Shown piece after piece: positions 10,788 through 21,916 of a DNA stretch of 64,000 bases. Position numbers and translations under genes: made by a program. Each line of letters starts with the position of its first letter. The stretch's first letter is position 1. The stretch is taken from contig JAGMWG010000018.1 of assembly GCA_020744225.1 (NCBI GenBank), forward strand, positions 1-64,000. The letters run 5' to 3'. The notes under the pieces are model-generated. The model searched no databases and had not been told where the DNA came from. It was given only the letters and a program-made list of their open reading frames with translations. Source of the DNA: Paraphoma chrysanthemicola. Lineage: Eukaryota; Ascomycota; Dothideomycetes; Pleosporales; Phaeosphaeriaceae.

Positions 10788-11394
10788 AGTGCGGGCGCTT
10801 TGGCGGAGGGTGATGTCAAATTCAGGTTGTGTCCTGAGGTGAGAGTAAAGCTCGTACCTATCGAATGTCCTACTAACGTACTCACTACAAAGCTGTCAAC
10901 GTTCATGCAGCAGGTAGTCCTTCAAATCGCGCTACGATGTGATGCCGCGCATGTGCTTTAATGCGATGCACGAAGGACAAATGGTAGTCTAGCGCCTCGG
11001 AAGGTACTGCACAAGCACATGTTGTGCAGACTATGACACGCTCGCTGGCGATATGTATAAGTGGATTGAGGGAGTCAAAATCACGCGCTCTATTGTAAGA
11101 TGGGCTCATAGAGCGCTGGGTCGCAACGCACCACTCCAGGTTCTTTTTGCTCAAGAATCTTTTGCTTAGGTTCGCAAGAACGCAAAGAAAATAAGTAAAT
11201 AAATACAGCTTCCATCACAACTATAGAAACAAGTAGAGTTGAGATGTGGGGCGCGATGTCCTGGTTGTGCGATAGTCAGGGGTTTGGCTCGGAAAATGGA
11301 GCTAAGACCAAGACGAGACTTTTTGCGAACCAAAACGTGCGGCATCATATACTAGGAAGTATATAAGACTTAAGAGTTCTACTCTACTTTGTAC
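10788..11394. other. intergenic, no gene seen
   Basis: This lies between the start of the hypothetical gene and the 3' end of the P450 gene. It contains only overlapping short ORFs on both strands without motifs. Confidence 0.5.
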
Positions 11395-13110
11395 TTAGTC
11401 TTTTTTCCAACTTATTTGCCTTCGCGTAACGTAACAGATAACGCCTTTTTGAACGTTAAAAGATGCATTATGCGTTTTCCATGGCTGATCGTGCGCCATC
11501 CTGATGTCGAAGCGGCGCAATGTCTCTGCAGTCACTTTGTAAACTTGGGTTAATGCGAGCTGTGCGCTATCAGCATTTGTCCACAATCATCGCTCATATC
11601 GCACTCACAGGTCTTCCGACACAAGTGCGCGTTCCAGCTCCCCAGCCCAGAATCGCCTTATCCATCGATCGCGATCGTTCTTCACTCTCGAGCCATCGCT
11701 CAGGCACGAACTCAAGCGCATCGTCACCGAACACACTTCTGTCATGCTGGATGATGGCTGGATTCAAGCCGACTGTATAGCCGGCGGGGATGAACGTTCC
11801 ACAAAGCTCCATTCCTTGATGAGGAACATACCGTGGCTGAGACACCGAGAAAGCAGGAAAAAGTCGCACTGCCTCCCTCACCACTGCGTTGAGGTATGGA
11901 AGCGAGGACGCGGGCCCGTATTGCACTGGAGATGACAGTGCCCCATTCTCGAATGCCTGGTCTACTTCCGCGCGCACCTTCACGAGTTTCGCAGGGTTGT
12001 TCATCAGAAAGTAGAATATGCTTCGCATGGTGATCGAAGTGCTATCCGCACCAGCCATGCTTGAGATCATCAGCCTGTAGTCCGAATGTTGAAGAGTTTC
12101 GCAGCAGGTTCTCACATTCCCACCCACATGTCCGATGTAATCTCCTTGTGGGTGTAGTTGACTTTATCACCTTTGTCCTGCACAATGGCCAGGAGTTGAG
12201 ACATCAAATCAGGTCTTTTCCCCGTAGCCTCAACTGATCGCTCCATGGCAGCCCGCGTCTCAATGATTGCGCTCTTCTTGATGTCTTCTACAGCTAGTAC
12301 AGCCTTTAGCAACCGGGGAATGCAGATAGCGACCAGAAGCAAAAATGGACGTGTATATCTTGGAGTCACAGTCAGAAGAGTCAGAAAAGGCATCGCAAGA
12401 TGGACCGAGTGGATGTAGTTGCGGTAGTCGATGCTGTCTCTCAAGAATCCAAAAGCCTGACCAAACAGAGCAACTCCAACATTGTCGAATGAGTACCTGA
12501 GAAGACAAATTAGGCACTCGAATCTGTCGTATGAACACGCGGCTCACATTTCTAACCACAAGCCAAAGTCAAAGGGTTCGCCTTTGTCCGCGAAGTTGGT
12601 CAATCGGTCCATGAAAAGGCTCAGGACTTCGTCCATATTCGGCTCATTCTTCGCTATACTGGAGAACGAATACACACCTCCAACGATCTTGCGATATGCT
12701 GAGTGTGCCTGCTCGTCAGTCTGTGTGAATAGATCAGGTTGGCTATCGAGTCCTTGCGGTCGCCATGGATGATACCAATCCGTCTTTCGGAGTGGCTTCG
12801 TAGTCGGGTAGATCTGAGGAAGATACTCTGGCTTGGCGCATACGACCTCATCGGGAGCGATGCGAAGGATTGGGCCATATTTCGAGTGGAGGGCACGCTC
12901 GACGATCTCAATATCGCCTTTGTGGTGGTGGTACATGAGCCATGTTCGCGAGATCGAGGGCCAGAAGGGTCCGGGAACTTTGGCCAGGGGATGCACTGTT
13001 CTTGCGTAGATTGCCCAGGAGATATAGTACAATACAGTGAAGGTTGGAACGTATACGGCGAGCCAGGTCTTTAGGCTGGCACCAAATAGGACATCAGATA
13101 GAATCGCCAT
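11395..13110 (-). CDS. cytochrome P450 monooxygenase (pisatin-demethylase-like group)
   Basis: Predicted exons, in coding order, are 13110-12548, 12496-12116, 12059-11609 and 11559-11395; joined they give 519 residues, the usual length. The introns of 51, 56 and 49 bp all have good GTGAG donors. The protein starts with a membrane anchor (about residues 10-32), then the HPLAKVPGPFW hinge. The I-helix oxygen-binding motif AGADST is at 317-322, ExxR at 377-380 (EAVR), the PERW motif at 434-437, and the heme loop GWGAGTRTCVG places the axial cysteine at 461. The usual Phe of the heme loop is Trp here. The sequence style matches the PDA/CYP57-like fungal P450s that oxidise lipophilic small molecules at the ER. 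The substrate cannot be told from sequence, and no synthase gene lies nearby. An ORF caller would truncate this gene at 11594; the last intron restores the conserved C-terminus ETLRRFDIRM. Confidence 0.92.
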
Positions 13111-14395
13111 GTCGTAGTCTGAAACTACTTTGGAAGCAACAATACAGAGATGGAAAAGCCTTGACCGAGCATTGCAAAGCTAACTGATTTTCGACATTCG
13201 TTACTAGCATCTCTCCTTTTTGGCCAGATTTGTCCGAACCATGGAGGCCAGAGTTGCGAGTCATGACATTGCATTTCTGCCGTGCGATCCAAGCTTGAAG
13301 CGGGAGGCTGCCGACACGTCGTGACCGTTTCAGGTGCGAGCTAGACCGGGCTCCCTTCTGCGGGAGATCAAGACTCGTGATGTCATTTATTTCTTACTAC
13401 CTGGAGACATATTCGATGGGTGACATTGTGCATAGTAAAAAGAACCAGAATTGTAATATAATCCTTCTTTCCACGCGGTGCCCTGCACCGTGCCTAGCAT
13501 GACTTATGGAGACGGGTATCGATGCTGCGCGAGCGGAAGCATACATCCATACACAAAAGGAGCGAAGGATCGCGCTATCAGGATATGTTCTCATTTCAAT
13601 GCCCCGATGTATTGGCCGGGCCTAATGCGGGCTTGATCGAGATGTACATGCGCTGCCCTCAAAACTGCCTTCTCCCTCAGAAGATGCATCCGTCGATATA
13701 TCCGGCTAATTACACCAAAAGGGTGACCGAAACTTCGTGAAGAATGAACAACGACTGTATCCAAGAAAAACCATGCTTATACGCGTATCATTGCTCACTA
13801 TTTTACTCGAGCAATGCTTGGCATGCTACAACATCCCTGCGGTCAGTGGTCTGATTGTCGGGGCATACTGTGCGTCTGCGCGCCCCAAGAGGCTTTCGGC
13901 CCGCACGGGTGGATACGCATCCGCACCTGCCGATAGATAACGAACCATCGATCAGGCCCATGCGCAGCATAACCCTGCCCGTTCTCGCCATCGGAGACCA
14001 TGTGACTGCGTTGTTCGCTAAGGCAGCGCGGCACGATGTCGTTCGCGCCATGGCACACATCACAACTTTACTCAGGTCTTACCACATAAAAAAGAGGATT
14101 CGAGACACATGCCTGAGTATGGCATCATGCAGTCGTCAAGAAACCCCAGCGTTATTGCGCATTCTTCGATAATTAGTTGGATACAATATGTGCGAACATT
14201 AACATGGGCATTTGTGAAGGATGCAATCCTAGGGGTCAAAGTTCCGTGCAGGATCTTTCCGCAGGCCACTTGCTCTAGACGTATCTTGCGCGCGTATTTT
14301 GTCTACTCCTCTCATCATCACTTCGCGGGATATTCATTGCTTAATTCATTGCTTACACACTTGCGACCATTTGATATTCGTGCTAAGTTCTCATT
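13111..14395. other. intergenic; upstream of the P450 and of the CFEM receptor gene
   Basis: This is head-to-head intergenic DNA between the P450 start and the ATG at 14396. Several short ORFs (13397-13594, 13522-13740, 13803-14063) overlap on both strands and show no family features. No repeats or mobile element remains were seen. Confidence 0.5.
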
Positions 14396-14417
14396 ATGCA
14401 GTTCAGCAATATCTTTA

Positions 14418-14462
14418 ACGTGTTTTATAAGCGAGCGGCGCGTACAACCGAGCGGCGCACCC
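14418..14462 (+). repeat. left terminal inverted repeat of element B
   Basis: This 45-bp arm is exactly the reverse complement of 16225-16269. It contains a short internal duplication, CGAGCGGCGC, twice, separated by six bases, comparable to the doubled motif in the right arm of element A. Confidence 0.92.
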
Positions 14463-14498
14463 TACTAGCTTTGATTACCTCTCTCATCTCAACAGACA

Positions 14499-16148
14499 AT
14501 GGTTCAACGCAACGTTACTCAAATACTCCCAAATGAAGCTAATATTCAGCTTGCTATCTCAGCTATCTCAGCTAACTAACTGCAAGGCAATCGATCTGCT
14601 GCAGCAGTCTACAACGTAGCTGAAACAACACTCCGCCGCCGACGCGCTGGTATTGCTTCTCGACGCGATTGCCAGCCCAACTCAAAGAAGCTTACCTAGC
14701 TAGAGGAGGAGGTGATTGTCAGACATATACTCGACCTTGATCGACGTGGATTCGCGCCTACGTACGCAGCTGTACGTGATATGGCTGATAAGCTGCTGGC
14801 TGCGCGCTCTGCTAGTCACGTTGGCGTCTACTGGGCGCGCAACTTTGTTAGGCGTACAGACAGTCTTACGACGCGTTTTAATCGAGCGTACGATAGGCAG
14901 AGAGCTCTGTGTGAAGATCCTATCCTTATACAACGCTGGTTTGAGCTTGTAGAGGAGACAAAAGCTAAGTGGGGTATCTGCGATAAGGACGTCTATAACT
15001 TTAACGAGGCTGGCTTTATGATGGGCAAGATTACGACTCAGCTTGTCGTGACTGGGTTAGAGAGGAGAGGCCAGCTAAAGGCTATTCAGCCTGGTAATCG
15101 TGAGTAGGTGACGGTGATCGCTGCAATCAACGCTGCTAGCTGGACAGTTCTACTCTTTCTTATCTTTGCTGGCCAGTATCACCTGTCTGCTTGGTACGAA
15201 GAGGCAGCTATCCTACGCGACTAGGTGATCGCAGTTAGCGACAACGGCTGGACAAATAACGACCTTAGAGTTGCGTAGTTAAAGCACTTTAACGCTTACA
15301 CGAAGACTCATGTTATAGGTGCGCGTTGCCTGCTTATCCTTAATAGCTATGAGAGTTACTACTCTCTTAAATTTTAAGAGCTCTGCAAGGAGAACAATAT
15401 CTATACGCTCTGCATACTATCTTACTTATCTTATCTACTGCAGCCTCTTAATGTTAGCTGCTTCTTGCCGTTAAAGCGCGCGTACAGCCACAAGGTTAAG
15501 GCTCTTATCTAACACTACATTAACTACATTACAAAGCTTAAGTTTCTGCTAGCTTTTAAGGCAGCCTTTAACTGCGCGTTTACGACAGCTAATATCTGCT
15601 TAGCCTTTTGAGGCGCAGGCCTTATACCTCTTTAGCTAGACGCTGTCTTGTTAAAGCTAGACGTACAGCTGTGTATACCTACACCTGCTGCTCTACTAGA
15701 GACTGTCTAGCAGGCTCGTACGCTAAGTAACGCGCGTAAGCTTAAGGCTTAATTAATACTAATTCGCGAGCGCGTACGCTAACACAAGAGCTCCTCGCCT
15801 GCGTTAATTATTAAGGTAATTAATTAGCTTAAGAAGGGCGCTGAAGTAATAATTCTGTTAGCTAAGCTAATGCGTAAGAGAATTACTAGCCTTAAAAAGG
15901 CTAACGAGGCAGCATTAAAGCGAAAGCAGCGCAAGAAAAAGCGTGTATAGAAGCAGGGAGTCTTAACAAAGGGAGCTGGCGAGAATATACTTACCTAACG
16001 TAAGGCTGATCAGTAGATTGCTCGTAAAGAGCGTTGAGGTAGAGAGCAATTAGGCCTCAGCTGCTAGGCTCTTGCGCGCTGCAGCAAGTGCAGAGAGACT
16101 AGGCACAACGCCTGTACGTGCAAAAAAGACTCTGTAGATACTACTTAA
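14499..16148 (+). pseudogene. pogo/Fot1-like transposase of element B (multiple nonsense codons)
   Basis: From the ATG at 14499 a single phase persists to the zinc knuckle at the C-terminus, but it is cut by stops at positions where relatives have Gln or Trp (for example GNRE followed by TAG in place of Trp, and TAG before LKHF). Parts seen in order are a psq/CENP-B-type N-terminus with RSAAAVYNVAETTLRRRRAG, the DDE_1 region with YNFNEAGFMMGKI, VSDNGWTNN and LLILNSYESY, and a basic tail ending in C-x2-C-x4-H-x4-C (16080-16121). The first and third DDE aspartates read as Asn. The longest open piece is 14712-15107. The stop at 16146-16148 may itself be a mutated Gln codon. Confidence 0.85.
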
Positions 16149-16224
16149 TCTATCGTATTACTATCTATATACTGCTATCTATTGTGGTTGAGTTGTACGC
16201 TCGAAGAGGTGATTAAAGCTGGTG

Positions 16225-16269
16225 GGGTGCGCCGCTCGGTTGTACGCGCCGCTCGCTTATAAAACACGT
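16225..16269 (-). repeat. right terminal inverted repeat of element B
   Basis: Perfect inverted partner of 14418-14462, followed by the TA duplication at 16270-16271 and then directly by receptor coding sequence. Confidence 0.92.
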
Positions 16270-17823
16270 TAGCCTGGTGTTCATAATCCTGGGGTGGACA
16301 ATCCAGCATGACCTAGCACAGGGTGGCATCAACATGCTGCCACCATGCGCAGTAAGTACTCAACTTTGTCTTGCACCACTTATCCTAGAAGTCTCGCTAA
16401 TTATGACAGGCCACCTGCTTCCAAAACGCACTTGCCAGGCAGACAGTATGTGCACCCACGGATGTGCAGTGCATATGCCGAAATAAATCTCTCAATAATG
16501 GGATCCAAGGCTGCATAGTCGGGACTTGCACAGTAAAGCATACACTTAGTAAGTCTATTCTTAAACATGGACACTCGCATATACTAACCAAGCCCACTTG
16601 TTAGCGGCTGTGAATGTCACTTTTACAATGTGTGGCGCGCCTATCCGCGATGACTCGAACATCATTTTCGTAACGGGCATTGTAGCCGGAACCGCTGCTC
16701 TCATTGCGGTCAGCGTCCGTACATTAGTCGCACTGATGCAGGACTCTTTTGGTCTCGACGATGTGTTCGCATTGGCGGCTGAAGCAGCTTGTCTTCCTGT
16801 CACTGTGATCCAATGCATCACGCCAAAGCTAGGATTTGGAAAAGATACATGGGTTGTCCCACAGGGCAACATCTACAGAGTGCTGAAGGTAGCTTTGAGA
16901 CTTTCTCACTATGTCGGTCCGAATACTGACCTGTGGGCAGCTTACTTGGGGCTCTCAGATTTCGTATTTTCTATGCCACGGACTCACTAAACTTGCATTC
17001 TTGTTCTTCTTCCTTCGCATCTTCCCCGGCGAGAATACGAGGCGACTTATATGGATCGTCATTGGCGTCTCGATTCTGTACACGTTTGCGTTCGCATTCA
17101 CAATGACGTTCGCGTGTAAACCGGTTTCCGCAGTGTGGACATCATGGGATGGAACGAGAGTACCCGACTACTGCATCAATCAGAACACTTTCTACTTGGT
17201 GGCGGCTGCTATCAACATCGGACTCGATCTGGCAATTGTTTCCATACCCATTCCGGAACTGATGAAGCTGAACCTAAGCTCGCGCAAGAAGATCTTCCTC
17301 GGTGCCATATTTGGCGTCGGAACAGTGTGAGTCATGCTACCTTGTACAATCGAATGCTTTACTGACCACTTCTCTTAGCACCATCGTGGTATCCTGCATT
17401 CGCCTCAGTGCCGTTGCAAAGTACGCCACATCCACGAATCCTATGTACGATAATCTGATGTCTGGTGTCTACTCCATTCTCGAGATCAATGTCGGTATCA
17501 TGTGTGTCTCCATGCCTGCATTCCGACGGTTTCTTGCGCGATTGGGGCCCCAGTGCTTCGGGTCCACACAAAACGATTCCGGCAAACCCAGCGAGGACGA
17601 GGTACCCAACGTACGATATCCCTCGAGGCCAGTCAGACGTAAGAAGAGTACAATGAGTGGAAGTTTGTTCAATACAACGAATTCAAAAACGATAGATATG
17701 ACTTTGGAGAGCAATACGAAGGACGATGATGAGGTGCGATTGATGGAACTGCAGAAGAGTGGGGCGAACATTGCGACGCAGAGTCTGGAAGGGAGTACAA
17801 CAGACTTGGGGAGGGCGCAGTAG

Positions 17824-18519
17824 CCGGGCCCTTTCACTCATGGTTAAGGGCTAGGCTCGACCTGATACACAGGGAACTTGCTACAGCCTCATTTTCCATG
17901 CACATTTAGGGGTCAGGAGCGGGAATGATACCAACAGATATCAAAGTCCAACGATGGTCACGTAAGCCGTGCTCTAATCGTCAGCTGAGCTGGCTCGCCA
18001 TTAGCACCTACACTGCACACTACAACGAGACCAAGGGTTCGTTTTGGAGGCCGATGTGCGTCCCCAGGCCTCTCACGGGTTGCAGGAGAGAAACGCGTTT
18101 GTCCGCTCATTGCTGACGAGTTCGGCGCTTTCGATGATTGGGCTCAGATTAAGGATCAGCACGCCGTGCCGGATAGTGGCGGCCTGAAGACACCACATAA
18201 TGGAACATCTAGAGTCTTCAAGCGTATGCGCTATGGTCGTCAGGTTCATTTTCATTTTGAGCCGCTGGAACGGATGAGTGTAAACTTACCGAGCGCGGAA
18301 ACAACAACACCTTCTTGCCGAACCGAACACACGCCTGATATTGAGATGTTGGCCCTGGGGCGCTATTGTTCCTTCGCTCCGGCGCCAGGCAGAATATGTT
18401 GAAGGAAAGGACATACTGTAACAACTCTCAAACTAGTTAAATCCTTGAGCATTGGTTCAATGCTCAGATGAGAAGAGTACCAGTTATCCCATGTTACTTT
18501 CCATAGCCTCTTGAACAAT
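17824..18519. other. convergent 3' intergenic region
   Basis: Lies between the 3' ends of the receptor gene and the HET gene. No gene, repeat or RNA structure is evident. Confidence 0.5.
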
Positions 18520-21182
18520 TCACACCATTGTAATTGTGCACATCCTCAAACCGCCATACCAATCCCAATCCCTGGGCCCCGCAGTCTGCAAACCCCTCGA
18601 CCTCCAATCCGTGCTCTCCCACAAGTGTCTACCCATCTTAAAATATCCCGCCCTTTCAAAAAAATCGTCTTCTCTCCTGACCAACAAAAGACCCTTCGGC
18701 ACCTCCGTCCACGTAAGCTCAAGCAACCAAAACTCAGGACTTGCTCCCGTGGCAGGTGGAATGCGTCCCCGCTTTGGTGTTGGTCTTGGGTTTGGCGCCT
18801 CAGGCTCATCGTCCACAGGATTCTTCTCGTCCAGCATGCGATTCGTGATTTTCTGCTTGATCAGCTCTCTCTGCGGGTTGCGCCAGGTGTAGAAGTCGGA
18901 GTCGTCGGTGTTTCGCGACGCCTGGTTGATGTACTTGTTTAGCAGTCCGCGGTCGGGAATAATGTAGTCCCAGAAAATGTGTGGTTCCTCGTCGATGCAG
19001 AGAATGAAGCGCTCATCGATTTCCTTAAACGTCATGCGTTGCATAGGTCCAGTTAGAGTAATGTAGCCTGACCAGATCTGGGCGAGTGGAGCTATGTCAT
19101 AGGTTGGACTAGTGTTGGCGCTGTGAATTGTAACCTTCGTATCCATTTTTGGCGTCATCAAAGTAACGCGGTCGAACGAAGTGGCCAGGAAAGACGAGGC
19201 AAAAGACCAAGATGGCGCAATATATTCTAGCTCCTCACTGCGGAGAGGATAATCTAGAGCATAGAACGTCGCGCCAATGTCCTGAAAGAAGGCATCTTCG
19301 GGCGTGCCTGGAGGAGGGTCGAGGCTGCCGTCCGCTCGGCTCTTAGAGGATCGATGGAGGAGGTGGGCTTTCATTTTGCTGTAGAGTCCCTTCCGCTTGA
19401 TCCTCTCTCCAATGCCTGTGCTTGGAGTTGTCGGTTGCGCAGAGCCTACTTGGAATTGTCGAGAAGCGTCGTCGCCGTATTGAATGGTCTCTTGATGAAA
19501 CGGCTCCAGCTTGATAGCGACTTGACAATACCAGAGTAGACTCCAAGGAAGCGTACTTTTCCATAGTCCCGCCAGATACATATCCTTGTTTAATTTCTGG
19601 AACTCCGTGGCAATGCCCGAAAGCGCTGGTAATTTGTCGGTTTTGACAGTGAGTTGACGCCTCTGGAAGTTCGAGACAACACTGTCCCAGGTAGAAGACC
19701 ATGAATCGTTTTCTGATGCGGTTGTGAGGATGCCCCTTGTTGCCGGCTCTTCTGCCTTGAAGAAGTCAATGCGATCGCTGTAGCAAAATGGATGGTTCTG
19801 GACATAGGCCAGAAAGTCGAAATCATCAGTTTTATTTTCCCTCAAGCCGTGTGTATAGTTCCTACTTAAGCACCGCCATTTTAAGGGGCCGGTGCCATAC
19901 GTGAGCAATCGTGGTGAAAGCCAGGACTCTTGGAACGTCCATGCTCTTGTGTCTAAAGCTTCTTTCGAATAATTCTTGATACCATAGCCCATTTCATTAT
20001 CCATACAGATATACAGATCACCAACTTGGTCGTCCAGGTCAGTGTATGGTAGACGATAGGATGCTTGGATTCTTTCAAGGACTTCCTGACGATCGTGTAG
20101 AAACCCGTCATTAGAATCGGACACCGAAGCTGCAGAGATAGTCACCATGGCGCCTTTATATATTGAAGACATCTTAGAGATCTCCTTGGCTTTGTCTTCA
20201 TTAGAGTCTTGGACTATGCAGAGCGAGTCGATCCAGAGGTATGTAATGCCTAGTGCTCGAGTTGTCGTGATGGCATCTTGAATAGATTTGGGTAGTCTTT
20301 CAACGTCGATTCTTTTCTTATGAGCCTCGAGAGTCGCCTGTACAGTCGTCAACTGGCGCGTGGTCCCCCAGCAGTAACTTAAAGCAGCATAATGACCTTC
20401 GTTACCATTTGTTTCTACTAATCTGATGGCGTTACTTGTGGACGATGGTGAGACATCCAGGACTCTGGTAGGTAATGAATGGGACTTTGACTGTGGGCAT
20501 TTTGGGTGCGATGAAGTGCATTCAGATATCCACCTGCGTGCTGTCTCAAAGACTTCTGGGGACGAGACTGAGGCAATGGCCGCATTGTTTTTGATATACC
20601 TCTCGGCAATTCCGCCTGCGGGTATGGTCAACTAAATGTTCCGAGCTCTCCGTAGAAAACCTACCTTTAGTGAAAAGGCCTAGAGAAACGGTATAGGATA
20701 GAGTTTGGAACCATGTCTTTGTGCTGGCGAGCTCAGGGGCCAGTGCAAGTTGCTGCATTCGAAACACGGGGTCCTCCCAAAGATCTATCTTGGGATTTTC
20801 GATGCTGAACTCGATTTCGCGCGCGTTGATGGCGACCTCTTTTTTTGCGAGCTTTACCCGCATGGACATTAATGCCTCAGGAACGAATCGCTGCGATGGC
20901 TGTTAGCGCGCTGGATGATGTGTTGATATGCTCGCAGCATATTAATTCGTGCAAGGACAAACCCACTCTGCCCTGTGGAGATGCGACTATTGCTCGAATT
21001 ATAGTAGCACATAAGAGACATCCTACTGCGCCCATAGTTGCTTCTTGGAAGTCATAGGCCGTACCAAGTCGCAGAGTCTCGCCAACGATGAGGCTTTGCA
21101 TCTTCGTCTCGGTGAATTGCCAGCAGATGGGGCATTGTGGAACGCATTGGTGCTCGGTATCGTGCTTCGTAGAGAAGCACAT
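18520..21182 (-). CDS. heterokaryon incompatibility (HET) domain protein 1
   Basis: Predicted exons in coding order are 21182-20967, 20890-20665 and 20615-18520, giving 845 residues. The first intron (76 bp) has a perfect CTAAC branch site; the second is 49 bp. The N-terminus is cysteine-rich (CVPQCPICW and GCLLCATII). The HET domain carries its three hallmark blocks: YAALSYCWG near 223-231, YLWIDSLCIVQD near 273-284, and RAWTFQESWLSPRLL further on. It has DxFLHDRQ-like and acidic segments and ends without a recognisable C-terminal domain. HET-domain proteins trigger or modulate cell death when genetically different hyphae fuse; many HET paralogues have no proven role. Two more HET genes are in this window. 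A simple ORF call would begin at 20631 and lose about 145 N-terminal residues. Confidence 0.88.
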
Positions 21183-21916
21183 GTCACTAGTCGTGCTTAG
21201 TAGGCTGTACTGATGCGTCTACACCTACAAAAAAGAGTGGAAACGACTACAATGCTTTACAGGGGAAAAGCCATTATTCATATTCTGTACCCAATAGCTA
21301 CAAACGAGCAGATGAAACAAGCTCTGCTGCAGAGCGAGAGCCTCAAATGTAAATTCTCAGCCGCAGCTGAGAGTCAGATGCAAATGGTGCACACAGGCCT
21401 CTGGTATGCGCCGCGTTCTCGAGAGCGATTCATCAGTCAAGGAGGCACGTCAGAGGCGCTCTGCACGAGTACAAGTGTTTTGTTGAAGCAGGGCTGCTTT
21501 CATAGAGCGAGTTGTCTAGACTAACACGACAGAAATGTTTGGTAACGCACGCTGTTGATCAGGCGACCCGCCGATTGGCTTGCGGACACGATGTGCGGGG
21601 CACCACGCGACACCAATGCAGACATCAACACCACGAAGTCATCATTCCCATGCCTTGCATCATCTACAAATCTTCTTCGAGCGATTGCGAGACCATGACG
21701 TTATAGATCGCGCAGCCTTAGACAACGGCGTCCGATCGCGACATGTGCTCTGCGTCTCACCATTTCCCCGCCCCGCGTGGGGATCCGGTAGCGCCCGCAA
21801 CTCCACCACGGAACTTCCGCTCATCAAATGCTTGGCCAAAGTCGCATAAGAGCATGTTGGTGGTGCGGTAAAGGAGGCTAACAAGAGCGCCTTTGAGCTC
21901 AAATCATCTTGCAAGC
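21183..21916. other. divergent promoter region between HET 1 and the MDR enzyme
   Basis: Head-to-head intergenic DNA of 734 bp. Overlapping short ORFs on both strands (21213-21524, 21580-21849, 21660-21914) have no motifs. No gene is supported. Confidence 0.5.

Larger units (their letters stand above)
14418..16269 (+). mobile_element. pogo/Fot1-like DNA transposon, element B, inserted in receptor gene
   Basis: A 1852-bp element with perfect 45-bp terminal inverted repeats (14418-14462 and 16225-16269) and a TA target duplication (14416-14417, 16270-16271). It carries one transposase frame ruined by nonsense codons. Both ends begin ACGT like element A, but the rest of the repeat differs, so A and B belong to related but separate families. 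The insertion falls between codons 7 and 8 of the CFEM receptor gene. Confidence 0.92.
14396..17823 (+). pseudogene. CFEM-domain rhodopsin-fold receptor gene, disrupted by element B
   Basis: Apart from the insertion, the gene is complete. Exon 1 is 14396-14417 joined to 16272-16351, then 16410-16548, 16605-16888, 16941-17326 and 17379-17823. Without the element and one TA copy the frame is open for 451 residues. The N-terminus is a signal peptide that continues across the insertion point (FIILGWTIQHDLAQGG on the right side). Next is a CFEM domain (LPPCA, CFQNALARQTVC, VQCICRN, GCIVGTC, MCGAP), then the seven-helix fungal rhodopsin domain with FGLDDVFALAAE, LTKLAFLFFFLRIF and LEINVGIMCVSMPAFRRFL, and an acidic, Ser-rich tail. 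The intron at 16549-16604 has a perfect ACTAAC branch site. CFEM receptors are plasma-membrane proteins related to Pth11. This allele should be null, or at best translate from a later ATG at 16340 without a signal peptide. Confidence 0.85.

Noticed and set aside
13803..14172. Overlapping ORFs on both strands upstream of the disrupted receptor
   Set aside because: Mutually exclusive frames with no recognisable domain and no splice-supported extension.
21213..21849. Short plus-strand ORFs between HET 1 and the MDR gene
   Set aside because: Overlapping frames, no conserved motif, and the region is explained as a divergent promoter.
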